The notes under the pieces: generated by a model
Databases searched by the model: none
What the model was told of the DNA's origin: nothing
The model's input: only the letters and a program-made list of their open reading frames with translations
Position numbers and translations under genes: made by a program
In this document: positions 4,877 through 12,373 of the stretch, piece by piece
Layout of the letters: each line of letters opens with the position of its first letter
Numbering within the stretch: position 1 is the first letter of the stretch
Assembly (NCBI GenBank): GCA_902766185.1
Contig: CACXCQ010000148.1
Location: forward strand, 1 to 13,972
DNA: 13,972 nt
Source: an uncultured Eubacteriales bacterium
GTDB lineage: Bacteria; Bacillota; Clostridia; Peptostreptococcales; Anaerovoracaceae
Direction of reading: 5' to 3'

Positions 4877-5320
4877 CTACTGGATATCCATCTGGGGCAG
4901 CTCGGGCGCTTCCGACTCATCTCCGGGCATATCGCCGCTCTGGCTCTCCACCACGATCTGCATATTCTCGTCCACCGTGATCTGATAAGTCAGGTGAGTG
5001 GGATCATTGTCCTTGTCCCATGCCTGCTCATAGTAGAAATCGACTGTCGCCGATCCCGGCTCTTTCGGGGTCAGTGTAAAGGTCTCGGTTCCGCCCGCGC
5101 CCGCGATCTCCCCATCTGTCTGTTCCTCCACATAATCGGAAGTGATGTCGAAGATCTCCGGCTCCTGCTCCACTCTCCAGGCATACCCTGTCGTGGGATT
5201 GGAGGACAGCGCCAGCGTTGCCGTCTGGGGGCCCTTGTCTCCGCAGCCGGATAGAAGCGCGGCCATAAGAATGGTCGAAACAGCGGCAAGACCGATAACA
5301 TAAACAGATTTCCTCAGCAT
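4877..5320 (-). CDS. chagasin-family (I42) protease-inhibitor lipoprotein
   Basis: A 147-residue lipoprotein. Signal: MLRKSVYVIG..., lipobox L-S-G-C, lipidated Cys26. Residues ~33-122 match the chagasin / peptidase inhibitor I42 fold: SNPTTGYAW (40-48) is the L2 loop signature NPTTGYxW, GAGGTETFTL (74-83) corresponds to the L4 glycine-rich loop, and YEQAWD (97-102) takes the place of the L6 R-P-W loop, with Arg-Pro replaced by Gln-Ala. A C-terminal acidic/proline tail follows (residues 129-147). Known of the family: tight, reversible inhibition of papain-type (C1) cysteine peptidases. It is the last gene of the six-gene operon that also encodes a clostripain (C11) peptidase. ATG at 5318-5320 has AAAGGAG 8 nt upstream; that site overlaps the stop of the preceding gene region (14-nt gap). 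Inference: it protects the cell surface from its own or foreign cysteine peptidases. Confidence 0.85.
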   Translation of the reverse strand: MLRKSVYVIGLAAVSTILMAALLSGCGDKGPQTATLALSSNPTTGYAWRVEQEPEIFDITSDYVEEQTDGEIAGAGGTETFTLTPKEPGSATVDFYYEQAWDKDNDPTHLTYQITVDENMQIVVESQSGDMPGDESEAPELPQMDIQ

Positions 5321-5334
5321 TGTCTTTCTCCTTT

Positions 5335-6204
5335 CTATTGCACCGTTACCTCAAGAGACAAGTGTATTCCGGAGTTCTCCGCCGGCCGGACTTCGATGGT
5401 GGTCGTACCGGCCTTCTTCGCCGTCACCGCCCCGTACTCATCGATGGCCACGGTCTCCGGATCATCCGAACTGCAGTATCCTGCATCCAGCTCCTCCTCA
5501 TAATCGCTGTTGTTCGGATCGCTGTTGATGATCACGAAATAATAGGATTCCCCAGCGTAGAGATCCCCTGCGCCCACGGGCTCCATCTCCTCATCCATCA
5601 GCTCTGCCCGAAGGTTCAGCTGCTGATCCTTCGCCTTCAGCCGAAAGACCTTTTCTTCGTCTTTTTTCCAGCCGGGCCCGTCCGCCGCGGCCTCAGTCTC
5701 GCCTGCCTTTGGATAAAGGTCCAGGGCGCCGAAGCAGCCGCCGTTCCAGGATTCGATGATGCCTATGCAAAGGCTGGTCTTCTCCGGATCGCACAGCTTC
5801 GCGCAGAAGTCTTCGTCCGCCAGCAGCTCCTCCGCCCAGTTCTCCGGCCCTTCAAAACAGCCGCGCTGAAGCTCCTGTCCGGGCTCTCCGTCCAGCCGGA
5901 CATCCGAATAGCAGATCGCCAACTCCGCCGCGCGAGTCAGAAGTTCTTCCTCCGGATCGCTGTTCCATTTCAGTGGCTGGGCGCCCTGCTCCACGCGGTA
6001 CTCGTTCAGGCGATCCATCAGCACAGTGGCGTCCTGCGGATCCACCGTGCACCGGAAGCCGATCTCATAGGCGCCGGCATCGGCTGCCTTGTCCTTTGCC
6101 GCGTCACCGCCTTCCGCACCGCATCCGGCCAGAACAAACAGCGCTGACAGAGCAAGCACCATCACCGCAGCAGCCGCAAATCTCTTCACAAGCACCTTTC
6201 TCAT
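5335..6204 (-). CDS. CAP-like and Ig-like two-domain lipoprotein
   Basis: A 289-residue lipoprotein: MRKVLVKRF..., hydrophobic core, lipobox L-A-G-C with Cys28. Residues ~45-160 begin with LMDRLNEYRVEQGAQPLKWN and ELLTRAAELAICYSD, reminiscent of the start of CAP/SCP-PR1 domains ('LxNxxRxxxGxxxLxWxxxLxxAAxxRAxE'). The later CAP motifs are weak, so the domain may be degenerate. Residues ~205-289 end in a bacterial Ig-like (BIG2) signature, VAIDEYGAVTAKKAGTTTIEV. The start was set at ATG 6202-6204 because AAAGGAGG sits 8 nt upstream; a GTG at 6211-6213 would leave no spacing. It lies 15 nt after homoserine dehydrogenase and 14 nt before the chagasin gene. Function at the cell surface is unknown. 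Confidence 0.75.
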   Translation of the reverse strand: MRKVLVKRFAAAAVMVLALSALFVLAGCGAEGGDAAKDKAADAGAYEIGFRCTVDPQDATVLMDRLNEYRVEQGAQPLKWNSDPEEELLTRAAELAICYSDVRLDGEPGQELQRGCFEGPENWAEELLADEDFCAKLCDPEKTSLCIGIIESWNGGCFGALDLYPKAGETEAAADGPGWKKDEEKVFRLKAKDQQLNLRAELMDEEMEPVGAGDLYAGESYYFVIINSDPNNSDYEEELDAGYCSSDDPETVAIDEYGAVTAKKAGTTTIEVRPAENSGIHLSLEVTVQ

Positions 6205-6219
6205 TCCTTCCACCTCCTT

Positions 6220-7224
6220 TTATCTATCCTTCAGGATACGCAGGAGATCGCTCAGCACCCCGTAAGCCGTATGGTCGATCTCCGGTTCAAAAGGCTCCTC
6301 GATCACGGTGGTTGCACCCATCAGATCCGTGTCAATGGTCACGTAGGAGGATGTGGCATCCATGATCGCCGGCAGGCTCTCCCGGTCCACCAGAGTCGGC
6401 TCGACCGTGCCCACAGGCACTCCGTCCACCATGCGCCCGCGGCAGATGAGCTTGATCCGTTTTCCCTGCCGGGCCGCCTCGTCGATATCCGCCTTCGTGA
6501 TCCCACCGATTCCCGTGCGCCGGATCTGATCCGGTGTGATCTCGACATCCATGAGGACATTCATGAGGGCCGTCAGTTTAGCTGCGGCATCCCATCCGTC
6601 CACGTCCATGGACGGGTCCGCTTCCACGAACCCCTGCCGTCTTCCTTCCTCCACCGCGTCATCGAAGCTGACGCCCCGTTCCATCCGTGTCAGAATGAAA
6701 TTCGTCGTGGCGTTGAATATCCCGCTGACCTCCGTGATCCGGCATCCCATCAAGGTCTCCCGGGTGAGGTTATACACAGGTGTTCCGTCCATCACCGTAG
6801 CCTCGTAGCGCAGCTGCACGCCCTGCTCCTTCGCCAGATCCCGAAGCTGCCGATAGGCCCAGGCGATGGGGCCCTTGTTTGCCGTGATCACGTGTTTTTT
6901 CAAAAGCAGAGCTGTCCGGATGTGATCCGTCGCCGGCTGCCCGGTCATGATATTGATCGGCGTCAGTTCCGCCATCACATCGTATTCTCCCGCCTTGATG
7001 ACCGCCATGGCATCCAGGGTCTTGTCGAACATTTCATCCGTAAGCTTTGCCGGATCGATGCCCTCAGGGCAGATCAGGCCGCCTCTGCTCCGCGTGCAGA
7101 TGGAGGTGATCACCGGCGTCAGACCAAAGGTCTCCTCGATGTAATCTTTCTTTCGCGTCAGCATCGCCGCGAAGGCCTTCCCGACGTTGCCGTACCCGAT
7201 GAGGGCTATTCTGAACTTATTCAT
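6220..7224 (-). CDS. hom: homoserine dehydrogenase, short form without ACT domain
   Basis: A 334-residue enzyme reducing aspartate-4-semialdehyde to homoserine with NAD(P)H, the branch-point step for threonine, methionine and isoleucine. Seen: N-terminal Rossmann motif IALIGYGNVGKAF (GxGxxG at 10-15); HVITANKGPIA (111-121) with catalytic Lys117; GIFNATTNFILTRM (168-181); and EADPSMDVDGWDAAAKL (201-217), which holds the substrate-binding acidic residues and catalytic Lys216 in the order known from the yeast enzyme. The protein ends at residue 334, so the C-terminal ACT domain of the usual ~430-residue bacterial enzyme is absent and threonine feedback through ACT is not expected. ATG at 7222-7224 has GGGGAG 5 nt upstream. 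It is embedded among secreted lipoprotein genes in one operon, which is odd for a biosynthetic enzyme; no thrB, thrC or asd is nearby. Confidence 0.9.
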   Translation of the reverse strand: MNKFRIALIGYGNVGKAFAAMLTRKKDYIEETFGLTPVITSICTRSRGGLICPEGIDPAKLTDEMFDKTLDAMAVIKAGEYDVMAELTPINIMTGQPATDHIRTALLLKKHVITANKGPIAWAYRQLRDLAKEQGVQLRYEATVMDGTPVYNLTRETLMGCRITEVSGIFNATTNFILTRMERGVSFDDAVEEGRRQGFVEADPSMDVDGWDAAAKLTALMNVLMDVEITPDQIRRTGIGGITKADIDEAARQGKRIKLICRGRMVDGVPVGTVEPTLVDRESLPAIMDATSSYVTIDTDLMGATTVIEEPFEPEIDHTAYGVLSDLLRILKDR

Positions 7225-7246
7225 GTTTTCTCCCCGATCATGTTTT

Positions 7247-8461
7247 CTAATAGTATACGCACCGGTAGGTGATATTCTTGGGGTCTCCCAGGGAAACGCT
7301 CATCAATTTCTTTCCCTTGGAAAAATCATAGACCGACATGCATTCCGCGTCCGTGGTGGCCCAGCCCCAGCCGATCACATACACGTCCCCTTCCAGCCTT
7401 TGCGCGGAGCCGCAGGCCTGGGAGAACTTGTTGTGGAAGCCGTAGGACCGAACGATGTCCGCCCTTTTCTTGTCCATATCCAGAACGTAGGTCCGGACCT
7501 CCGTCTGCTCGTCCCGGTTGTTGTTGTCGAACACCGTGATCTCGTTGCCGTCTACGGTCACGTAGTGCTGCCCGGCGGTCTTCTGCAGCTCCGTCAGGCC
7601 GAATTCGTCAGCCTTGCCGGAGAGCTTCCATTTGATCTGATCCTTCTGCTTCGTGCGGTCAAGGCACATTATCGTGTCCAGATGGCGGAAGGAACAGATC
7701 AGGTTCCCGTCGTCATCCAGCCGCATGGCGTTGAAATGCACGATGTCCGGGGCGTCCACCTGCTCGTTGGCGAAATCGTTCGCTGTGGGCGTGGCCTCGG
7801 TCATGATGAGATCGTACAGCTCCGGATAGTCGATGGTCTTCCAGTCCCAGACCACCTCCCCGTTCTGCACTTCCTGCAGATAGGAATAGATGACATTGGT
7901 CCCGTCGGGATATCCGGGAACGTTCTTCACCTTTTCCTTTACGTAGCAGGAGAGGATGTAGTGATCCGGGTCGATCATCAGGAAATCGTGGCCGTCCGCG
8001 CCCTGCCCTTTCTCCGTCACATCCGATGCCTCCATGGTGATCCGCTTGACCTCGTTGAAGTTTTCGTCCATGATCACGCGCTCACCGGGCGCGTATCCCA
8101 GCAGACCGTAGTTGTCCATCTTGTAGTTCTGGTCGTGGTAGCTGTAGTAGGTGGTTCCGTCCACATCGTGCTTCTTGAAATCCCAGAATCCGGTGTTCGC
8201 GTCCTTGGCCGGCTGCTCCTCATGCTTGGACCACACGATGTTGCCCTTGCCGTCCAGCATGATCAGATTCCGGCTGTACACGAAGGACAGGAAGAAATTG
8301 CCTGGCAGATCCGTCTCTCCCTTCACGCTGATCTTCGCAAGACCATCCGCGATGACAGCTTCCTCCGGTCCCGCGGCCTCCTGCTGGCTTCCGCATCCGC
8401 CAAGGCACAGGGCCAGGGCAAAGGACAGGACCGCGATGATCAATACTGCTTTCTTTTTCAT
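7247..8461 (-). CDS. arylsulfotransferase-like lipoprotein
   Basis: A 404-residue lipoprotein (lipobox L-G-G-C, Cys23). The mature part looks like a beta-propeller of the arylsulfotransferase (ASST) superfamily, with repeated blades carrying 'DGxGNIVW', 'DxNFNEVKR' and 'DMDKKRADIV'. Candidate catalytic residues follow the order known for E. coli AssT (His252, His356, Arg374, His436): His158 in GHDFLMID, His242 in DIVHFNAMRLDDDGNL, Arg259 in CSFRHLDTI, and His299 in GQHYVTV. The H-x-N to S-x-R spacing (17) is close to that of AssT (18). AssT moves sulfate between phenolic donors and acceptors through a sulfohistidine. The Arylsulfotran_2 subfamily is a possible home. Start ATG overlaps the stop of the peptidase gene (ATGA), so the two are translationally coupled. 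The family call is moderately strong; actual sulfotransfer is inference. Confidence 0.72.
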   Translation of the reverse strand: MKKKAVLIIAVLSFALALCLGGCGSQQEAAGPEEAVIADGLAKISVKGETDLPGNFFLSFVYSRNLIMLDGKGNIVWSKHEEQPAKDANTGFWDFKKHDVDGTTYYSYHDQNYKMDNYGLLGYAPGERVIMDENFNEVKRITMEASDVTEKGQGADGHDFLMIDPDHYILSCYVKEKVKNVPGYPDGTNVIYSYLQEVQNGEVVWDWKTIDYPELYDLIMTEATPTANDFANEQVDAPDIVHFNAMRLDDDGNLICSFRHLDTIMCLDRTKQKDQIKWKLSGKADEFGLTELQKTAGQHYVTVDGNEITVFDNNNRDEQTEVRTYVLDMDKKRADIVRSYGFHNKFSQACGSAQRLEGDVYVIGWGWATTDAECMSVYDFSKGKKLMSVSLGDPKNITYRCVYY

Positions 8462-11400
8462 TTGAGTTTTCCTTCCTCGATCGTTTCAGTATCGAAGGAG
8501 TAATTGTCCTCGTCAGGCGAACCGGTCTCCGTCGTTTTCAGGATCTTGTAGGTGCCCTTCTCCGTGTCGATCTCCAGAAGGTTTTCTCTTTCTACAGGAA
8601 CACCCAGTTCCTCTTCTGCCTTTGCGATCATCTTTGTGTTCAGCTTCAGAAATCCGTTCTCATCGTAAGGCTCATAGGCTTTGCTTTCTTTCAGGTACGG
8701 TTCGGGGAAATTCTCCTCCATCCATTTATCGTGATCGCCGCCGTCGGCGCTCCACTCAACTTTTTCCAGTTTGATGCCGCCATCCGTCCAGGTGTAATCG
8801 ATGATCGCCTCGCCGGCCCCGCCGGACATCTCATAAGCCGTGTCCTTCAGAATGACGAACTCCTCCGTATTGAGATACACATAGGCCTTGCCATCCTCTT
8901 CACCGAAGACTTCCGCATTTGCCAGTGCCTCGTCCGGAAGGTACTCCTCGTACGACTTCGTGATCTCGCTGTCCGCCACCTGCTGCATCAGGATCGACAG
9001 ATTATCGCCTTCCAGAAGGCTGTTCTCTTGCGCGGCGGCAGGCTCGCTCAGCTCCACCATTTCCGTGGTCATGGTCCGCTGGTACATATCCGTAAGGACC
9101 CCGCCGATCAAAAGTCTGCCCTCAAGAGGGGTATCCTCCACCTTCAGCCGGTTCTGCTTGCTCACGCGGATCTTGTCTCCGGAAGGCGCCGATTTCACCA
9201 GATTGCCTTCTTTATCATAGGTGTCGAAAATGAACTGGATCGTGTCGCCGCCCTTAAGGTCCAACGTTCCCTTTGTATCCAGCAGACCAGACAGAAGACT
9301 GTTCGTCTCCGTTTCGTAGCCGGTCACATGCCCCTCCGTGGGCACATCCGGGTCGCTCTGGGGATCCCACTCCACGTGCAGGATGATATCGTCCTCGCCG
9401 TTCAGTCTGGCGCGGACCAGACCGGAATAAACGTCGCCCTGTTTCGTCTCCCGTACAGGCTCCGCCTCATAGCACACCGTCTGGCCGCCGATGCTGACCC
9501 AGTTTCCGTCCATGGAGATCAGCGGATGGCCCTCCGCGTCTTCAGAACCGATGTGGTCTCTTCCCAGATAGACCCGCTGTCCGTCCTTGCCCGTCTCACG
9601 GTAGACCATGGTCTGGCAGTCCGTGATGATGTTCCAGGTCTTCTCCGGCGCCTCGATCTGATAGCCCTCCGCCGTCTCCTTCAGCGGGATGTCCACCAGA
9701 GCCTCTGCCGTGTCGTAATCCTCAAAGCCCTTCACGTACCAGTTCTGTTCGGTGTAATCCGTGGGAGCCACAGCTTCCAGAAGCAGGTTCAGATCCCCGC
9801 CGTTGTTCAGCGCTTCGTTCAGGGTGTCGGATTGGTAGTTCGGATCCTTCATGGCCTCCTTCTTCTGTGCAGCCATGATGCTGAAGATGACGTCAAAGGT
9901 GGACTGCTCCTCCTTCATGGACATCTTCTTCAGCTGTTTATGGGTGTCATCGTAATACCACATATTCTGATACGGGAAGGCAAAGGCGACCCCCTGAATA
10001 CCTTCTGCCGCATCCTTATTGCGGTAGAGCACGCAGGCCTGGACCTTGTGGACCAGTTCCTCCATCTCCTCGTCGCTGCAGATCCGATTCTCCAGATCTG
10101 TCTTTCCCAGGATCGTCAGGAAGTCGATCAGATCGATCTGCATCTTATCCGTGAAGTTATACGCGTTGGTTCCTGCCACCGCCACACTGGCGAAAGCCTC
10201 GGGATCCTCCCGGACAGCCGCATCCACGTTCCCCAGCATTTCCGTGAAGGCCTCGTAGGCCGGAACCGCCATCGTGGTGTCCACGAAGGAGAGGGTCGCT
10301 CTCGTATCCGGTTCGCCGTCCTCATCCTTGACGATCGTGTTCAGCTGGTCATAGCAGGAGATCGTCGCCACCGCGAAATCCTCGCTGGACATTCCCGGGT
10401 CTTCCGCCATCTTCCCGAAGGGATCGGTATAGAACCAGCCGTAGCCGCCCTCGGTCTCCTCAGAAGCCAGGTAGTAATCGGTATATGGCTCAAGCGCCGC
10501 CGCGATCTCCAGATCCTGCATCAGGCATGCATCGAAGCCCACCACATCGAAGCGGATCCCCGCCTTGCTGATGGCGCTGATGACCTCGGAGGTCTGCATG
10601 ATGTTCGTATCCTCTCCGCTCCTCTTATTCAGGTCATCGGATCCGTACCCCATGGCCACGCCGCCGCCGTGATCCCACAGCACCAGCATGTACCGGTCGG
10701 CCTTATAGTTCTTCTTCGCCCACTTCAGGAAGTCGGAGAGACTCTCCTCCTCCGCCATGCAGGTATCTGCGGGAAGGTCCTGCTTTTTCGTAAGCTCTCC
10801 CCCACTGATCTCGTATCTGCCGTAGCTGCGGTCCTCCATTCCCTTGGTGAACCAGCGTTTCGCGCCGCCGGTCTCCAGGACGAAGGTAACACCGTCACCT
10901 TTTTTCGTCGCGTCGATCATCTGGTCCACGTTGGCAGAAGCCAGGCCATACTTTCCTTCCAGGTTGGAGCCCACGATATAGGTCAGCACCACCACGCTCT
11001 CATCCTTGGAGTGGTCCGGGAAGAACTTCTCCCGGCTGGGCTTCATATCGCTCACCTTCGCCACGGCCTCTCCCATGGCGTCCTCCCGGCTGATCACCTG
11101 TCCGTCGCTTACGATCTTGTCCGTCTTCTTATGAAAATCCGCCGTATCGAATTTTACCATCATCTCCGGTGGCATCGTCTGTACGGTAAAGAATCCCGCG
11201 CCCAGCACCAGCACCGCGATCTCCACTGCGGAGACCAGCACCAGCACACCCTTGCGCAGGCCATTTCCGATCCTGCCGTGGTCCTTGATGGGCTTCAGCT
11301 GCAAAGGCTGGTATTCACTCTTCCCAAGGCCCATGATGAGCAGGAACAGGAGCGGGAAAATGATCAGGCAGATCGCAAAGAGTTTCCCCCTTCCCATGGC

Positions 11401-11721
11401 TTTAGCCAGCCGCCAGTACAGCCGGATCAGGAAAATCCCCCAGACGATGAGCGCCACCACCAGGTAGACCCATCCCAAAGGCTGGTCCTGCCCGAGGTAT
11501 ATAGCGAAAATCAGCAGCACAAGCGCAACCACGAAGGGCCGGTAAAAGGTCCGCATCCTCCGGAAGAGCACCTTGGAGAGCTGCCACTCTGCCAGGACTG
11601 GCAGAACGCATGCCCACCGCTTCAGTCCGATCTTCTTCAGAACGAAATAATACGCGATGGCGTAAACGATCCAGTTGATTATGCTGTATACCAGACTACC
11701 TGTGGAATATACCGCAAGCAT
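8458..11721 (-). CDS. membrane-anchored clostripain-family (C11) cysteine peptidase
   Basis: A 1087-residue protein. The N-terminus (1-181) has five probable membrane segments (~10-28, 62-77, 84-103, 114-132, 157-181). The first part (AIAYYFVLKKIGLKRWACVL, LAEWQLSK) resembles the DUF5684 membrane domain. Residues ~243-620 form a clostripain (peptidase family C11) domain: YIVGSNLE (248-255), VLETGG (281-286), then MLVLWDHGGG (345-354) with catalytic His351, and VVGFDACLMQDLEIA (393-407) with catalytic Cys399 in the family D-A-C-L-M context, then SEETEGGYGW (420-429). C11 peptidases cleave after Arg or Lys. The long C-terminal region (~650-1087) is acidic, lysine-rich, beta-like and unrecognised. 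ATG at 11719-11721 has CAGGAGG 6 nt upstream and lies inside the end of the oxidoreductase gene (26-nt overlap). The catalytic domain is probably outside the membrane (inference). Confidence 0.9.
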   Translation of the reverse strand: MLAVYSTGSLVYSIINWIVYAIAYYFVLKKIGLKRWACVLPVLAEWQLSKVLFRRMRTFYRPFVVALVLLIFAIYLGQDQPLGWVYLVVALIVWGIFLIRLYWRLAKAMGRGKLFAICLIIFPLLFLLIMGLGKSEYQPLQLKPIKDHGRIGNGLRKGVLVLVSAVEIAVLVLGAGFFTVQTMPPEMMVKFDTADFHKKTDKIVSDGQVISREDAMGEAVAKVSDMKPSREKFFPDHSKDESVVVLTYIVGSNLEGKYGLASANVDQMIDATKKGDGVTFVLETGGAKRWFTKGMEDRSYGRYEISGGELTKKQDLPADTCMAEEESLSDFLKWAKKNYKADRYMLVLWDHGGGVAMGYGSDDLNKRSGEDTNIMQTSEVISAISKAGIRFDVVGFDACLMQDLEIAAALEPYTDYYLASEETEGGYGWFYTDPFGKMAEDPGMSSEDFAVATISCYDQLNTIVKDEDGEPDTRATLSFVDTTMAVPAYEAFTEMLGNVDAAVREDPEAFASVAVAGTNAYNFTDKMQIDLIDFLTILGKTDLENRICSDEEMEELVHKVQACVLYRNKDAAEGIQGVAFAFPYQNMWYYDDTHKQLKKMSMKEEQSTFDVIFSIMAAQKKEAMKDPNYQSDTLNEALNNGGDLNLLLEAVAPTDYTEQNWYVKGFEDYDTAEALVDIPLKETAEGYQIEAPEKTWNIITDCQTMVYRETGKDGQRVYLGRDHIGSEDAEGHPLISMDGNWVSIGGQTVCYEAEPVRETKQGDVYSGLVRARLNGEDDIILHVEWDPQSDPDVPTEGHVTGYETETNSLLSGLLDTKGTLDLKGGDTIQFIFDTYDKEGNLVKSAPSGDKIRVSKQNRLKVEDTPLEGRLLIGGVLTDMYQRTMTTEMVELSEPAAAQENSLLEGDNLSILMQQVADSEITKSYEEYLPDEALANAEVFGEEDGKAYVYLNTEEFVILKDTAYEMSGGAGEAIIDYTWTDGGIKLEKVEWSADGGDHDKWMEENFPEPYLKESKAYEPYDENGFLKLNTKMIAKAEEELGVPVERENLLEIDTEKGTYKILKTTETGSPDEDNYSFDTETIEEGKLK

Positions 11722-12274
11722 GTTTTACCTCCTGTTCGATGCACGTATTCAGTATCGCCTCGACATCAGCGCCATAGATGTCAAGACCCGTGGCCTTGAT
11801 CAGCCTTACATCCTCGATGCCGTAATAGCCTTTGGCCAGGGCCTCGATGTAGCCGTACCCGTATTCCTCGGGAGCATAATCTCCTCCCGCGGTCATGATG
11901 TAGTACAGCCTTTGCGCTCTGCAAAGCCCCATCGGTATCCCCTCCGGACTGTATTCGAAGGTGATCCCATTGACGGTGACCTTCTCCATATACTGCTTCA
12001 GCGCCGCCGGGAAAGAAAGATCCCAATAGGGAGCAGCGATCACGATGGTGTCCGCCGCGGCGAACTGCCTGGCGAGGCGGAACATCTCGTGGTCAAACTC
12101 CCCGGCCGCTGTCAGCTCATCTCTCTTATCCAGGAAGGCCTCATCGGATGCTTCAAAACGGATATCCGCGAGTCTGACCGTCGTGGCCTCCCCTCCCAGT
12201 TCCTCCAGAAGCGCCGACGCGAGCCGCCGGGTCCTGGAGTCCTTTCGCGCACATGAATCGATATACAGTATCAT
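11696..12274 (-). CDS. flavodoxin-fold NAD(P)H oxidoreductase, FMN-dependent azoreductase-like
   Basis: A 192-residue cytoplasmic flavoprotein of the Flavodoxin_2 / AzoR group. Seen: N-terminal MILYIDSCARKDSRTRRLA, matching the FMN-phosphate loop 'S-x-R-x-x-S-x(2)-R-x-L'; central AAPYWDLSFPAALKQYMEKV and GITFEYSPEGIPMGL, which fit AzoR 'P-M-Y-N-F-x-x-P-x-x-L-K-x-Y' and 'G-x-T-F-x-Y'; and TAGGDY contacting the flavin. The start was moved to ATG 12272-12274 (AGAGGAAA 4-5 nt upstream); the longer reading frame to 12397 would cross the preceding terminator. It is first in the six-gene operon and its end overlaps the peptidase start by 26 nt. A weak promoter candidate is TTTAGA-N17-TAAAAA (12332-12337 and 12309-12314). 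Substrate unknown; quinone, nitro or azo reduction is typical of relatives. Confidence 0.85.
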   Translation of the reverse strand: MILYIDSCARKDSRTRRLASALLEELGGEATTVRLADIRFEASDEAFLDKRDELTAAGEFDHEMFRLARQFAAADTIVIAAPYWDLSFPAALKQYMEKVTVNGITFEYSPEGIPMGLCRAQRLYYIMTAGGDYAPEEYGYGYIEALAKGYYGIEDVRLIKATGLDIYGADVEAILNTCIEQEVKHACGIFHR

Positions 12275-12334
12275 GACTTTCCTCTTCCACTTCGATCTAT
12301 TCCTTCTCTTTTTATCCTGAGCGGACAAATCTCT

Positions 12335-12373
12335 AAAAAAAGAATCTGCAAGAGATCCTTCACAGATTCTTTT
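12335..12373 (-). terminator. intrinsic terminator of the STAS-GNAT gene
   Basis: Stem AAAAGAATCTG / CAGATTCTTTT (11 bp, loop 14 nt), with a run of seven U on the minus strand. The stop codon (12360-12362) lies in the loop, so one arm is still coding. It isolates the fusion gene from the downstream operon. Confidence 0.8.

Noticed and set aside
7187..8503. 438-codon plus-strand open frame
   Set aside because: Antisense to the arylsulfotransferase-like gene, which has a lipobox, ribosome site and operon context; the plus frame is His/Val/Leu-rich noise.
8731..11799. Very long open frame (about 1022 codons) on the plus strand
   Set aside because: It lies antisense to the clostripain gene, lacks a ribosome binding site and any domain, and is explained by GC-rich codon bias of the real gene.
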